Below, one piece after another: positions 1 to 7,400 of a stretch of 16,509 nt of DNA; position 1 is the first letter of the stretch, and every line of letters starts with the position of its first letter. This stretch comes from Thermoplasmata archaeon (GTDB lineage: Archaea; Thermoplasmatota; Thermoplasmata; Thermoplasmatales; Thermoplasmataceae): assembly GCA_021835185.1 (NCBI GenBank), contig JAKBQO010000017.1, forward strand, positions 1-16,509, in the 5' to 3' direction. The position numbers and the translations under genes are program-made. The notes below the pieces were generated by a model. That model was not told where the DNA came from. It saw only the letters and a list, made by a program, of their open reading frames with translations, and made no database searches.

Positions 1-2
1 CG

Positions 3-365
3 GAAAATTCGAGGTTAAATTATATTGAAACAATAAACGGCATGGCTGCCGGCGGGCTTCTGGCGTCATTGTTCTTGCACAGCGCAGAGTTCTTGAGTGA
101 TACCAGGGTAATTTCGGCTATAAACCGGTACGAATATAATGAAATAAAGAAGCAGAGAGCAGGCAAGTTTTATGGCTGGGTCGCTATAGGCAATGATGTG
201 GCAATAGGCCTTGAGTTTCTAAGTGGCAGCATATTATTTTTAAGCCAGGCAGATTACTTCTATGGAGTATACCTTTTCATAGCCGCGAGCATACAGTTGC
301 TTGTTAAGCCAGGTATTGAAATATTCCGGAGAGCAAGAGTTTCCACAATGAAGAAAAATAAATAA
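3..365 (+). CDS. YrhK-like small membrane protein, 5' end outside the window
   Basis: The reading frame is open from the left edge. The first internal ATG is at 42, but codons 3-41 (ENSRLNYIETING) look coding and there is no SD before 42, so the gene probably begins upstream and this is a 5'-partial CDS. Three hydrophobic stretches are visible, counted from the ATG at 42: about residues 2-18, 46-68 and 74-91. The block with G-N-D-V, a GSILFL segment, then a YLFIAASIQLL segment and a basic tail (RRARVSTMKKNK) resembles the YrhK domain, a small membrane domain of unknown role. The family call rests on remembered pattern only. It lies 53 bases ahead of the glutamate decarboxylase on the same strand, but that gene has its own promoter, so co-transcription is not required. 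Confidence 0.5.
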   Translation, partial: ENSRLNYIETINGMAAGGLLASLFLHSAEFLSDTRVISAINRYEYNEIKKQRAGKFYGWVAIGNDVAIGLEFLSGSILFLSQADYFYGVYLFIAASIQLLVKPGIEIFRRARVSTMKKNK

Positions 366-391
366 TGTCTATATGATACAACCGTATACCG

Positions 392-399
392 TTTTATAC
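392..399 (+). promoter_or_regulatory. TATA box of the glutamate decarboxylase gene
   Basis: TTTTATAC is centred about 24 bases before the ATG at 419. With the usual archaeal spacing, transcription would start at or next to the A of the start codon, giving a leaderless mRNA. No SD is present between the box and the ATG. Confidence 0.6.
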
Positions 400-418
400 T
401 ATCTGCCTATTCATTATT

Positions 419-1798
419 ATGGTATCTAGAAAGATGAATCCTGAAAGAAAGATTTATGGAACTTATAGCAACAGGGATTTTAATAATCCAGTGCCTGAAT
501 TTGAATTTCCGGAGGAGGGAATGGCGTCCAGGGCTGCATATGAAATGATACATGAGGAATTAAAGCTTGATGGAATTCCAGAATTAAATCTGGCAACTTT
601 CGTTACAACATATATGGAACCGGAAGCAAAAAATCTGTATATGGAAAATGCACATAAAAATTTCATAGATAGTTTCGAATACCCTCAGATAAAAAAGGAA
701 GAAACGAGAATTGTCAATATACTCTCGAGGCTCTACAATGCGCCGGAGGGAAAAGATTTTACCGGAACATCAACAATAGGTTCTTCTGAATCTATAATGC
801 TGGCATTGCTGGCACACAAGTGGAACTGGAAGTCTAAAATGGAAGCCCTGAAAAAGGATACGTCAAAGCCCAACATTGTCTTTGGTGCCGATACACATGT
901 GGTATGGGATAAATTTGCAAAATATTTTGATGTTGAAGCAAGGGTAGTCCCACTTGATGCAAACACAAAGGTGGTTGACCCCGAAAAGCTTATAGAAAAT
1001 GTTGATGAGAATACAATAGCTGTTGGTGCAGTGCTTGGAACAACTTTTACAGGTGCTTTTGATGATGTTAAACGCATAAATTCACTTCTGGAAGAATTAA
1101 AATCTAAAAAAGGTTTAGATATTCCAATACACGTGGATGCTGCAAGTGCAGGTTTCATAACACCTTTCATAGAACCGGAACTTGAATGGGATTTCAGGCT
1201 CAGCCACGTAAAATCCATAAACGTTTCAGGACATAAATTCGGGCTTGTGTATCCTGGCATAGGATGGCTTCTCTTCAAGGATAAAGCCGACCTGCCCGAT
1301 GATCTGGTATTTTACGTTAATTACCTTGGAGATGATATGCCCACATATACGCTTAATTTCTCTAAAAGTGCTGCAAACATAGCACCACAGTACTATAACA
1401 TAATAAGGCTTGGAAAATCAGGTTACCGCAATATAGCGGAAAATATAATGAAGAATGCGAAATATCTTGCAGATAAAATAGGGGAATTTCCGGAGCTGGA
1501 GGTTGTAAGCAGGGCAGAACATATACCTGTTGTAACGTTCAGGCAGAAGAAAGCTGGCAGTTACACCCTCTTCGACCTCTCCGCCGCAATCAGGAGCTAT
1601 GGCTGGATTGTACCGGCATATTCCCTGCCGGATAATGCGAAGGATACGGTGCTTATGAGGGTTGTAGTCCGCGAAGGCTTTAGCAGGGACCTTGCCGATA
1701 TATTCCTTGAAAATTTACAACAGTCTATGGAAAGATTATCCGGAAAGGGAATAGAAAAATCAAAAATTTCAAGCCGCAGGGGGCATGCTGTCTCCTGA
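419..1798 (+). CDS. gadB: Glutamate decarboxylase (PLP-dependent)
   Basis: Converts L-glutamate to GABA and CO2, consuming an intracellular proton; in bacteria this supports acid resistance. At 459 residues it has the normal GadA/GadB length and aligns from end to end from memory: LATFVTTYMEP, the GTSTIGSSE block, HVDAASAGF and SGHKFGLVYPG. K273 in SGHK is the expected Schiff-base lysine for pyridoxal phosphate, and D240 in HVDAA the aspartate that contacts the pyridine nitrogen. The motifs are GadB-like rather than those of the archaeal MfnA tyrosine/aspartate decarboxylases. The C-terminus is Ser/Arg-rich (about residues 440-459) and differs from the E. coli tail. Start 419 is preferred because a TATA box lies 24 bases upstream; a second ATG at 434 is possible. 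No glutamate/GABA antiporter is visible nearby, so the acid-resistance role is inferred. Confidence 0.93.
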   Translation: MVSRKMNPERKIYGTYSNRDFNNPVPEFEFPEEGMASRAAYEMIHEELKLDGIPELNLATFVTTYMEPEAKNLYMENAHKNFIDSFEYPQIKKEETRIVNILSRLYNAPEGKDFTGTSTIGSSESIMLALLAHKWNWKSKMEALKKDTSKPNIVFGADTHVVWDKFAKYFDVEARVVPLDANTKVVDPEKLIENVDENTIAVGAVLGTTFTGAFDDVKRINSLLEELKSKKGLDIPIHVDAASAGFITPFIEPELEWDFRLSHVKSINVSGHKFGLVYPGIGWLLFKDKADLPDDLVFYVNYLGDDMPTYTLNFSKSAANIAPQYYNIIRLGKSGYRNIAENIMKNAKYLADKIGEFPELEVVSRAEHIPVVTFRQKKAGSYTLFDLSAAIRSYGWIVPAYSLPDNAKDTVLMRVVVREGFSRDLADIFLENLQQSMERLSGKGIEKSKISSRRGHAVS

Positions 1799-1821
1799 AC
1801 TTTTAATTTTTTCTCCTTTTT
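1755..1821. terminator. Interleaved T-tract terminators of two convergent genes
   Basis: The + strand has TTTTAATTTTTT followed by CTCC and TTTTT at 1801-1821, just after the gadB stop and inside the end of hisIE. The - strand has two T5 runs (A5 on +, 1755-1759 and 1762-1766) just after the hisIE stop and inside the end of gadB. Archaeal RNA polymerase terminates at oligo-T, so each gene's terminator probably lies within its neighbour's coding end. Confidence 0.45.
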
Positions 1822-2414
1822 GATAGTTCATCCATTATATCGGATAGTTTTATATTTTCGTATGAGAGGAATACAAGAAGATGGTATAGCAGGTCTGCAG
1901 TTTCATATACAATCCTGTCCTTGCCCTGTGCCAGTATTGATTCAACTGCTTCTTCACCAACTTTTTTCTTTATGTTCTCCTCTCCGGATTCAAAAAGTTC
2001 CGTTGTGTATGAATTTTTCCTGGGTGTGTTTTTGGTTTTAGCTATTAATGATTCAAGTTCAAGGAGGACTTCCAGTGAATAATTTATATTTCCCGCAACA
2101 ACCGGAGTTCCAATTTCCCTGAAGCAGCTTTTGGTTCCCAGGTGGCAGGCAGCACCCTTCTGTTTTACCATGAATAAGAGGGAGTCATTATCACAGTCTA
2201 TCATAACATCCTTTATTTCCTGTATATTTCCACTGGCTTCCCCCTTCATCCTTACCCGCTGCTTAGATCTTGAATAATAATGCATGAGGCCTGTTTCCAT
2301 GCTTTTCCGGTATGCCTCTTCATCCATATATGCAAGCGTTAGAACCTCTTTTGTCTCACTGTCCTGTACAACAACGGGCATGAGCCCTTCAAATTTTAAA
2401 TCATAATCTGACAT
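1803..2414 (-). CDS. hisIE: Bifunctional HisIE: phosphoribosyl-AMP cyclohydrolase / phosphoribosyl-ATP pyrophosphatase
   Basis: Catalyses steps 2 and 3 of histidine synthesis: hydrolysis of PR-ATP to PR-AMP (HisE part), then ring opening (HisI part). Residues about 1-108 are HisI: SRSKQR at 48-53, GEASGN, and the metal-binding DCDND at 73-77 with C90-H91 and C97. Residues about 115-203 are HisE, an all-helical NTP-pyrophosphatase-like domain with YTTELF, KVGEEAVE (151-158) and YETADLLYHLLVFL (170-183). Length (203) matches fused bacterial HisIE. In archaea the two activities are more often separate genes, so the fusion is notable. Last gene of the his operon; its start overlaps the end of hisF by 14 bases and GGTG lies just upstream. 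Its stop is 4 bases from the gadB stop. Confidence 0.95.
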   Translation of the reverse strand: MSDYDLKFEGLMPVVVQDSETKEVLTLAYMDEEAYRKSMETGLMHYYSRSKQRVRMKGEASGNIQEIKDVMIDCDNDSLLFMVKQKGAACHLGTKSCFREIGTPVVAGNINYSLEVLLELESLIAKTKNTPRKNSYTTELFESGEENIKKKVGEEAVESILAQGKDRIVYETADLLYHLLVFLSYENIKLSDIMDELSKRRKN

Positions 2415-3153
2415 TTACACCATTCTCCTTCAGGTATTTTTTGATCTCATTTGCAGTATACTTCCCTTCATGGAAGATGGAAGCTGCAAGTGCCCCATCC
2501 GCCCCGGCCTGGAATGCACCAAGGAAATCTGCAGGTGATCCGGCACCACCGGAGGCAATAACAGGTATATTGACACTTCCGGTTATTTTTTCAATCAGTT
2601 CCGTATCAAATCCCTTCTTTGTGCCATCTGTGTTTATAGAGGTAACCAGAAGTTCTCCTGCACCAAGGCTCTCTGCTTTCTGTGCCCATGAAATTGCATC
2701 AACTCCAGCATTCAAAGTTCCTCCATGGGTGTATACATAATAATTTCCATTATACCTGCCTGAATCTATTGCTATAACTGTATTGGCTGAACCAATTCTA
2801 TCCGATATTTCACCTATTATTTCAGGGTGTTCAACTGCGTATGTATTAATAAATATGCGGTCTGCCCCATTCCTTATTATTTTTACCATGGTTTCTATAT
2901 CCGTTAACCCGCCTCCTACTGTAAATGGGATATATACCTCTGAGGCAACCCTTTCAACAAGCATATTCATAATGTTCCTTTTCTCACGGGTTGCCCGGAT
3001 ATCGAGGAATACAAGTTCATCAATTCCTTCCGATTCATAGCGTTTAGCAAGCTGGATAGGATCTCCGGAATCCCTTACATTCTCAAAGTTTACACCTTTT
3101 ACTACCCTATCACCGGCAATGTCCAGTGCCCCCATTATTCGTTTTGCAAGCAT
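2401..3153 (-). CDS. hisF: Imidazole glycerol phosphate synthase, cyclase subunit HisF
   Basis: With HisH it turns PRFAR plus ammonia into imidazole glycerol phosphate and AICAR. It is a (beta/alpha)8 barrel of 250 residues, the usual length. D11 in the ALD segment and D130 in AIDSGR match the two catalytic aspartates at the same numbers as the well-studied bacterial enzymes, and K19 in RVVKG is present. Phosphate-binding loops are visible: VGGGL at about 79-83, TDGT at about 174-177 and ASGGAG at about 200-205. The N-terminal LAKRI..ALD differs from the usual IPCLD only mildly. Start 3153 overlaps the end of hisA by 19 bases and is preceded by GAGGAATT, a good SD match. Confidence 0.97.
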   Translation of the reverse strand: MLAKRIMGALDIAGDRVVKGVNFENVRDSGDPIQLAKRYESEGIDELVFLDIRATREKRNIMNMLVERVASEVYIPFTVGGGLTDIETMVKIIRNGADRIFINTYAVEHPEIIGEISDRIGSANTVIAIDSGRYNGNYYVYTHGGTLNAGVDAISWAQKAESLGAGELLVTSINTDGTKKGFDTELIEKITGSVNIPVIASGGAGSPADFLGAFQAGADGALAASIFHEGKYTANEIKKYLKENGVNVRL

Positions 3154-3824
3154 TTTAATTCCTCTATTTTTATATTCCCATTATAAAGGGCCTTTCCTAT
3201 TATGGCACCATTAAACCCCATACTTTCAAGTTTCTTCAGGTCATCAATCGAGTTTACGCCACCGGCATACATAAAATATCCTTCATCCCAGAATTTCTCT
3301 ATCCTGCTTATATGCCCGGTACCATCGCTATTTATTGCCGTAAATATAAAACGGTTTGCCATGCCCTTTACCATGGAATAAAAATCACGGTAACTGATTC
3401 CCGCCCCATCTGCCCATCCGTTGTATTTGATATAGCCATTGTATGCATCTATGCTGATGGTTATATTTTTATATTTTTCTGAAACTTCCTCCAGAATTTT
3501 TTTATCAAGGGAAGCTGTGCCTATTATAATGCTATCAATTCCAAGGCTATAGCCTGTTTCGATGGATTCCATTGTCCGGTAGCCACCTCCTGCCTGAATA
3601 AAAGATTTCACATTTTTCCTTATGCTTTTGATAAGATTGGTATTGGCAGGATTTCCTGTGAAGGCCCCATTAAGGTCAACGATATGCAATTTGCCCGAGA
3701 TTGAAGAAAATTTCTGTGCAAATTTTACCGGGTCTCCAAATGACTCAATTTTTTCTATCTTCCCGTTTTCAAGGGATACTGCTTCACCATTATAAATATC
3801 AATAGCAGGATATATATCTATCAT
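3135..3824 (-). CDS. hisA: ProFAR isomerase HisA
   Basis: Step 4 of histidine synthesis, the Amadori isomerisation of ProFAR to PRFAR on a (beta/alpha)8 barrel. Catalytic aspartates are D9 (PAIDIYNG) and D126 (SIDAYNG). The phosphate loops AGGGYR, NSDGTG and AGGVNS, and GKALYNG near the C-terminus, follow the family plan. Several usually firm positions differ: the VRLxQG segment after D9 reads AVSLENG, VDLDGA reads VDLNGA, GGGIR reads GGGYR, and the TDIxRDGT region reads TAINSDGT. The gene is therefore a divergent HisA, but its position between hisH and hisF leaves little doubt. The start ATG overlaps the hisH stop (ATGA) and has a strong SD, GGAGG, about 8 bases upstream. Confidence 0.93.
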   Translation of the reverse strand: MIDIYPAIDIYNGEAVSLENGKIEKIESFGDPVKFAQKFSSISGKLHIVDLNGAFTGNPANTNLIKSIRKNVKSFIQAGGGYRTMESIETGYSLGIDSIIIGTASLDKKILEEVSEKYKNITISIDAYNGYIKYNGWADGAGISYRDFYSMVKGMANRFIFTAINSDGTGHISRIEKFWDEGYFMYAGGVNSIDDLKKLESMGFNGAIIGKALYNGNIKIEELKCLQNE

Positions 3825-4390
3825 TTCAAACCTCCAAAATTTTTCAATACCCTTATGCCATCGTTTCCAGATTTTTCAGGGTGAAACTGCACCCCGTAGA
3901 TATTTCCCATTTCGATTCCTGAAGCAAATTTATTTCCGTATTCTGTCTCCATAACTGTATATTGATTTTCAGGGACATAATAGGAATGCATAAAATAAAA
4001 GAATGAGTCATTCCCTATGCCTTCCATAATCTTTGAAGGGGATTTTACATTTACTGTATTCCATCCCATATGGGGAGTTTTTACACCATTAAACTTCTTT
4101 ACAGTTCCATTGAATACTCCTAATCCGTTGCCGGGGCCTTCTTCGCTGTTTTCGAAGAGGATTTCCAGCCCGAGGCATATTCCAAGATATGGAATCCCGG
4201 ACTTTATTCTCTCTACCAGCAGATCCTTAATAGGCTTAATAATTTGTGATACATACTGGAAAGACCCCACTCCCGGAAAAATTATTTTTTCAGATTTTTC
4301 TATTTCATATGGATCGCTGGTTACTTTTCCCCTGACTATTCTATTTATATTGGAAAGGTTTCCTGTATTAATATCGATAATTGCTATCAC
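3821..4390 (-). CDS. hisH: Imidazole glycerol phosphate synthase, glutaminase subunit HisH
   Basis: Class I glutamine amidotransferase subunit that releases ammonia from glutamine and channels it to HisF. The triad is visible: C72 in GICLG, H170 and E172 in QFHPEKSG. The N-terminal IAIIDINTGNLSN and the FPGVGSF loop (about 38-44) also fit. The 189 residues are within the usual range. The start codon is GTG at 4390, overlapping the hisB stop in a GTGA junction, with GGGGAT a few bases upstream as a likely ribosome site. Adjacent hisA and hisF complete the module. Confidence 0.95.
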   Translation of the reverse strand: MIAIIDINTGNLSNINRIVRGKVTSDPYEIEKSEKIIFPGVGSFQYVSQIIKPIKDLLVERIKSGIPYLGICLGLEILFENSEEGPGNGLGVFNGTVKKFNGVKTPHMGWNTVNVKSPSKIMEGIGNDSFFYFMHSYYVPENQYTVMETEYGNKFASGIEMGNIYGVQFHPEKSGNDGIRVLKNFGGLK

Positions 4391-4917
4391 AGTATCCCCT
4401 TCGTGCTCCTTGTATATTCAGTTCCTTCCAGTGCATTTCCCAGGGCTACCCCTAAAGCCTTGAAGACATTTTCAGTTATGTGGTGTGAATTTGTGCCACT
4501 GAACTTAATCACATGCAGTGTCATGGGCATTGTCCTGGCAAGTGCCCACAGGAACTCATAGAGGAGGTTCAACTCGAAACCCTCTGCATCCCTGAAATCA
4601 ACCTGGAAATTTATGTATGCCCTTGAAATATCTAAAGAAACCATTATGAGTGATTCGTCCATAGGCATTGTTGCACTTCCAAACCTCTTTACCGGTTTTT
4701 CGCCCTTTAAGGCTGTGAGCTCCATGGCAATTGTAATACCCAGATCTTCCCACAGGTGGTGCCTGAGATCATAGGAACACTTAATTTTTGCATTCCTGCC
4801 CATGTAGAAGAACAATGTGCGCATCATATGGTCCAGTATCTTATCCCCTGTTTCTATTATTGTACTTTCTGAACCGATATCCACCTCTATCACAGTTTCC
4901 TTCGTCTCCCTTATCAT
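4387..4917 (-). CDS. hisB: Imidazoleglycerol-phosphate dehydratase HisB (monofunctional)
   Basis: Dehydrates imidazole glycerol phosphate to imidazole acetol phosphate using manganese. Metal-site motifs are all present: DHMM (29-32), HHLWED (53-58), DESL (87-90) and HHITEN (145-150). It has 176 residues, a little shorter than the common 190-200, the missing part being at the N-terminus. There is no N-terminal phosphatase domain as in the enterobacterial fusion, so histidinol-phosphate phosphatase must be encoded elsewhere. A 4-base overlap with hisD and a GGAGG SD 7 bases upstream support the start. Confidence 0.96.
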   Translation of the reverse strand: MIRETKETVIEVDIGSESTIIETGDKILDHMMRTLFFYMGRNAKIKCSYDLRHHLWEDLGITIAMELTALKGEKPVKRFGSATMPMDESLIMVSLDISRAYINFQVDFRDAEGFELNLLYEFLWALARTMPMTLHVIKFSGTNSHHITENVFKALGVALGNALEGTEYTRSTKGIL

Positions 4918-6041
4918 AGCCTTGCCTCCATAGATTTATAGTGAAGTGGCATCCCTTCTATTTTTGCCAGTTCCAGACCCAGCTCACGATCAGCCATAAA
5001 GTCTTCCCTGGATACGCTGGCAAAGGATGTTTTTTTCATAAAGTCGTCCACTGTAAGTGCTGAAGAAAATCTGGATGTCCCGCCGGTTGGCAACAGGTGG
5101 TTTACACCAAGGAAATAATCTCCAGCTGGCACAGGGGCATACTCACCTATGTATATTGCACCGGCATTTTTTATCCTGCTGAATATTCCCATTGGATCTT
5201 TTGCCTGTATTTCCATGTGCTCCGGAGCTATTTCATTTGCCTTTGATATGAGTTCGTCCATATTTTCGAAAACCATTACCTCTATTCTTTCATTTCCGGC
5301 AGTGGAAATGGCTTTGCCGGTGGTGAGCAGCCATGCCTTTGATGTTATGCCATGTTCCAGCTGTGAATTGAGGTCAGCCAGTATATATTCATCCTTTGCT
5401 GTTCCATCAGATATTACCATAACCTCCGATGGGCCGTATAAGCCATCTATCCCGGTAAATCCATAGACCTGCCTCTTTGCCTCGTTTACATATGAATTCC
5501 CGGGGCCGAATATTTTATCAACCTTTTTCATTCCAATGCCGTATGCCATTGACCCTATTGCCTGCACACCTCCGATACGGTATACCTCATGAATGCCCAG
5601 AAGGCCAGCTATATAAAGTGTGTATGGATTTACCCTGCCATTGCTTTCCGGAGCAGACACAATTACAATATCCCTGACGCCTGCTATTTTTGCCGGAATC
5701 CCTATCATCATTACGGTAGATGGCAGAGGCTTTTTTCCAGGTATATACATTCCTATTCTTTCTATTGGCGTGTATCTTATTCCATATATAGATCCCCTGG
5801 AAAAACGCACCTTATCGTTGTTATACTGTATAGCATGGTTTTCATATATCCTCTTATAGGTTCTGTTTATTATGTCTTTCTGGTATACCGGTATTAATTC
5901 TTTCGCTTCGGCAAATTCGCTTTCAGGAACTTTAAATGGCATCCCGTAGCCGTCGAATTTTTTGGAATATTCCGAAACTGCATCAATGCCGCCCGATTTA
6001 ATATCATTCAATATATTTTTTACATACTCTTCTATTTCCAT
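4914..6041 (-). CDS. hisD: Histidinol dehydrogenase HisD
   Basis: Performs the last two steps, NAD-dependent oxidation of histidinol to histidinal and then histidine, with a zinc ion. Residues matching the known zinc and catalytic positions are Q227 and H230 (LNSQLEHG), E274-H275 (APEHMEI), D308 (AGDYFLG) and H367 (EGMPLHY). GPGNSYVNEAKR (179-190) and LPTGGTSRFSSAL are family signatures. At 375 residues it lacks roughly 40-50 N-terminal residues of the common ~430-residue form. The start at 6041 is supported by AGGTG 6 bases upstream even though this makes a 38-base overlap with hisG. No other methionine occurs before residue 34. Confidence 0.96.
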   Translation of the reverse strand: MEIEEYVKNILNDIKSGGIDAVSEYSKKFDGYGMPFKVPESEFAEAKELIPVYQKDIINRTYKRIYENHAIQYNNDKVRFSRGSIYGIRYTPIERIGMYIPGKKPLPSTVMMIGIPAKIAGVRDIVIVSAPESNGRVNPYTLYIAGLLGIHEVYRIGGVQAIGSMAYGIGMKKVDKIFGPGNSYVNEAKRQVYGFTGIDGLYGPSEVMVISDGTAKDEYILADLNSQLEHGITSKAWLLTTGKAISTAGNERIEVMVFENMDELISKANEIAPEHMEIQAKDPMGIFSRIKNAGAIYIGEYAPVPAGDYFLGVNHLLPTGGTSRFSSALTVDDFMKKTSFASVSREDFMADRELGLELAKIEGMPLHYKSMEARL

Positions 6042-6636
6042 TTAATCCACCTGCTTTTTCAATAAAATTATTTATTTCCTTATATTTTATTTTCTGTGAT
6101 ACCCTGTTAACCACCAGAATTGCAGAGATATCCATTATTTTCTGTATTTCCACCAGATTATTCTTCTTCATGGTTTCTCCGGTCTGGACCACATCCACAA
6201 TTGCATCGGCTATCCCTGTTTCCGGTGCAAGTTCAAGGGAACCGTTCAAAGGTATTATATTTGCATCTATGCCCATGGAAAAGAAATAATCCCGGGTAAT
6301 ATTGGGGTGTTTTGTGGCTATGTCAAGCCCTTCAAAATCTTTTATGCTGTATTTTTCCGGAGCAATTAAGCTGAGCCTGCATTTCCCGAAATTCAGGGTC
6401 AATGGCGTAAACAGCCTGCTCCTGCTCTCAGAAAGTGTGTCGGAACCGCATATGCCTATATCTCCTGCATATTCTGTATATACAGGTACATCCCTTGCCC
6501 TTGGCAATATAATTTCATTGCCATCCTGGTAGAACATGAGTTTTCTGTCATCATCGATATTTATTTTTATCCCTGCATTTTGAAGGAATGCCAGGGAATC
6601 ATTCATCAACCTGCCTTTTGGTATTACAAATTTCAT
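6004..6636 (-). CDS. hisG: ATP phosphoribosyltransferase, short-form catalytic subunit HisG
   Basis: First, committed step of the pathway: ATP plus PRPP gives phosphoribosyl-ATP. The PRPP-binding stretch reads ETGIADAIVDVVQTGETMKK with N-N-L next (about residues 138-160). IPKGRL at the N-terminus and ARDVPVYTEYAGDIGICG (about 47-64) are also typical. The protein ends at 210 residues and has no C-terminal regulatory ACT-like domain, so it is the short HisG_S form that needs HisZ, whose gene is immediately upstream. The start overlaps the hisZ stop (ATGA), with GGAGA 9 bases upstream. Its last 38 bases overlap hisD. Confidence 0.95.
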   Translation of the reverse strand: MKFVIPKGRLMNDSLAFLQNAGIKINIDDDRKLMFYQDGNEIILPRARDVPVYTEYAGDIGICGSDTLSESRSRLFTPLTLNFGKCRLSLIAPEKYSIKDFEGLDIATKHPNITRDYFFSMGIDANIIPLNGSLELAPETGIADAIVDVVQTGETMKKNNLVEIQKIMDISAILVVNRVSQKIKYKEINNFIEKAGGLNGNRRVCKKYIE

Positions 6637-7400
6637 CTTTGCACATCTCCGTATAATTTTGATAATGCCTGCAAATCAAGCGAGAAGCCACATCCATTCA
6701 TCTTTTTAATTACGTAATTTCCACCGCCTCCAAGAAATTCGTGCCTTCCATAGATCTCGAATATAAGGCCACGGTAATATTCAGGTTGCCTCACTGTCCC
6801 GAGGTCTATAATAACCCGTGGATCATTTATTTCTTCTAATATGCTGTCCAGTTCAGGTATGCCACTATTCCTTGTCCTGGTGTCCATTATCTGAAACAGT
6901 TTATCCATGCCATCAATATCCATATTCTGAAGCTGTGGATAGTTCCTGTTTTTCACTGCATTTAAAATTATGTCTCCATCTTTTTTCTTCCTATATGGGT
7001 CAAAAACATCTGTAATGCTGATATCAATATTGTAATCCCTTATCCCCAGGTCATCCAGAATTTTTATGGCCATTTTCAATATTTCTATATTTGCCTCACC
7101 TGGAACTGCCCCTATAATTTCCAATCCAGCTTTGAGTGATTCACCGAGAAATTCGTCTGCCTGCCGTGAAATATAATAAACCCTGGAATTTCCAGGAAAA
7201 CGGTTGTTCATTAACCTGAGGGTAATATCGGGCTCAAGGACATACACATCATTCCTGAATATAAACCTGAATCCACCTATCCTATCAGATTTTACATATG
7301 CAGGAGGGAATATTTCCGAATATCCAGAATCATGGCATGATTTCCTGATGGAGTAGGCAATATCACTTAATTTCTGATCTTCCATTTTCAAAATAACCAC
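6633..7400 (-). CDS. hisZ: ATP phosphoribosyltransferase regulatory subunit HisZ (HisRS-like)
   Basis: HisZ is a histidyl-tRNA synthetase paralogue without aminoacylation activity that forms a complex with short HisG and is needed for its activity and histidine feedback. Visible landmarks are GYSEIFPPAY (about 26-35), LEPDITLRLMN, AGLEIIGAV, PEYYRGLIFEIYG (about 214-226) and the LGGGGNY loop. It has 255 residues, short for the family. The start shown is GTG at 7400; an ATG at 7385 (residue 6) is an alternative. Neither has a clear SD, unlike the other genes of this operon. The GTG lies in the 3' arm of an inverted repeat and inside a small upstream ORF, which bears on regulation (see 7363-7527). 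Confidence 0.85.
   Translation of the reverse strand: MVILKMEDQKLSDIAYSIRKSCHDSGYSEIFPPAYVKSDRIGGFRFIFRNDVYVLEPDITLRLMNNRFPGNSRVYYISRQADEFLGESLKAGLEIIGAVPGEANIEILKMAIKILDDLGIRDYNIDISITDVFDPYRKKKDGDIILNAVKNRNYPQLQNMDIDGMDKLFQIMDTRTRNSGIPELDSILEEINDPRVIIDLGTVRQPEYYRGLIFEIYGRHEFLGGGGNYVIKKMNGCGFSLDLQALSKLYGDVQR

Noticed and set aside
733..1278. 181-codon open frame on the - strand inside gadB
   Set aside because: It is a shadow of a strongly conserved gene; its translation is Ser/Thr-rich and low in plausible structure.
4017..4463. 148-codon open frame on + across hisH and hisB
   Set aside because: Lies antisense to two well-supported genes and has no promoter or recognisable motif.
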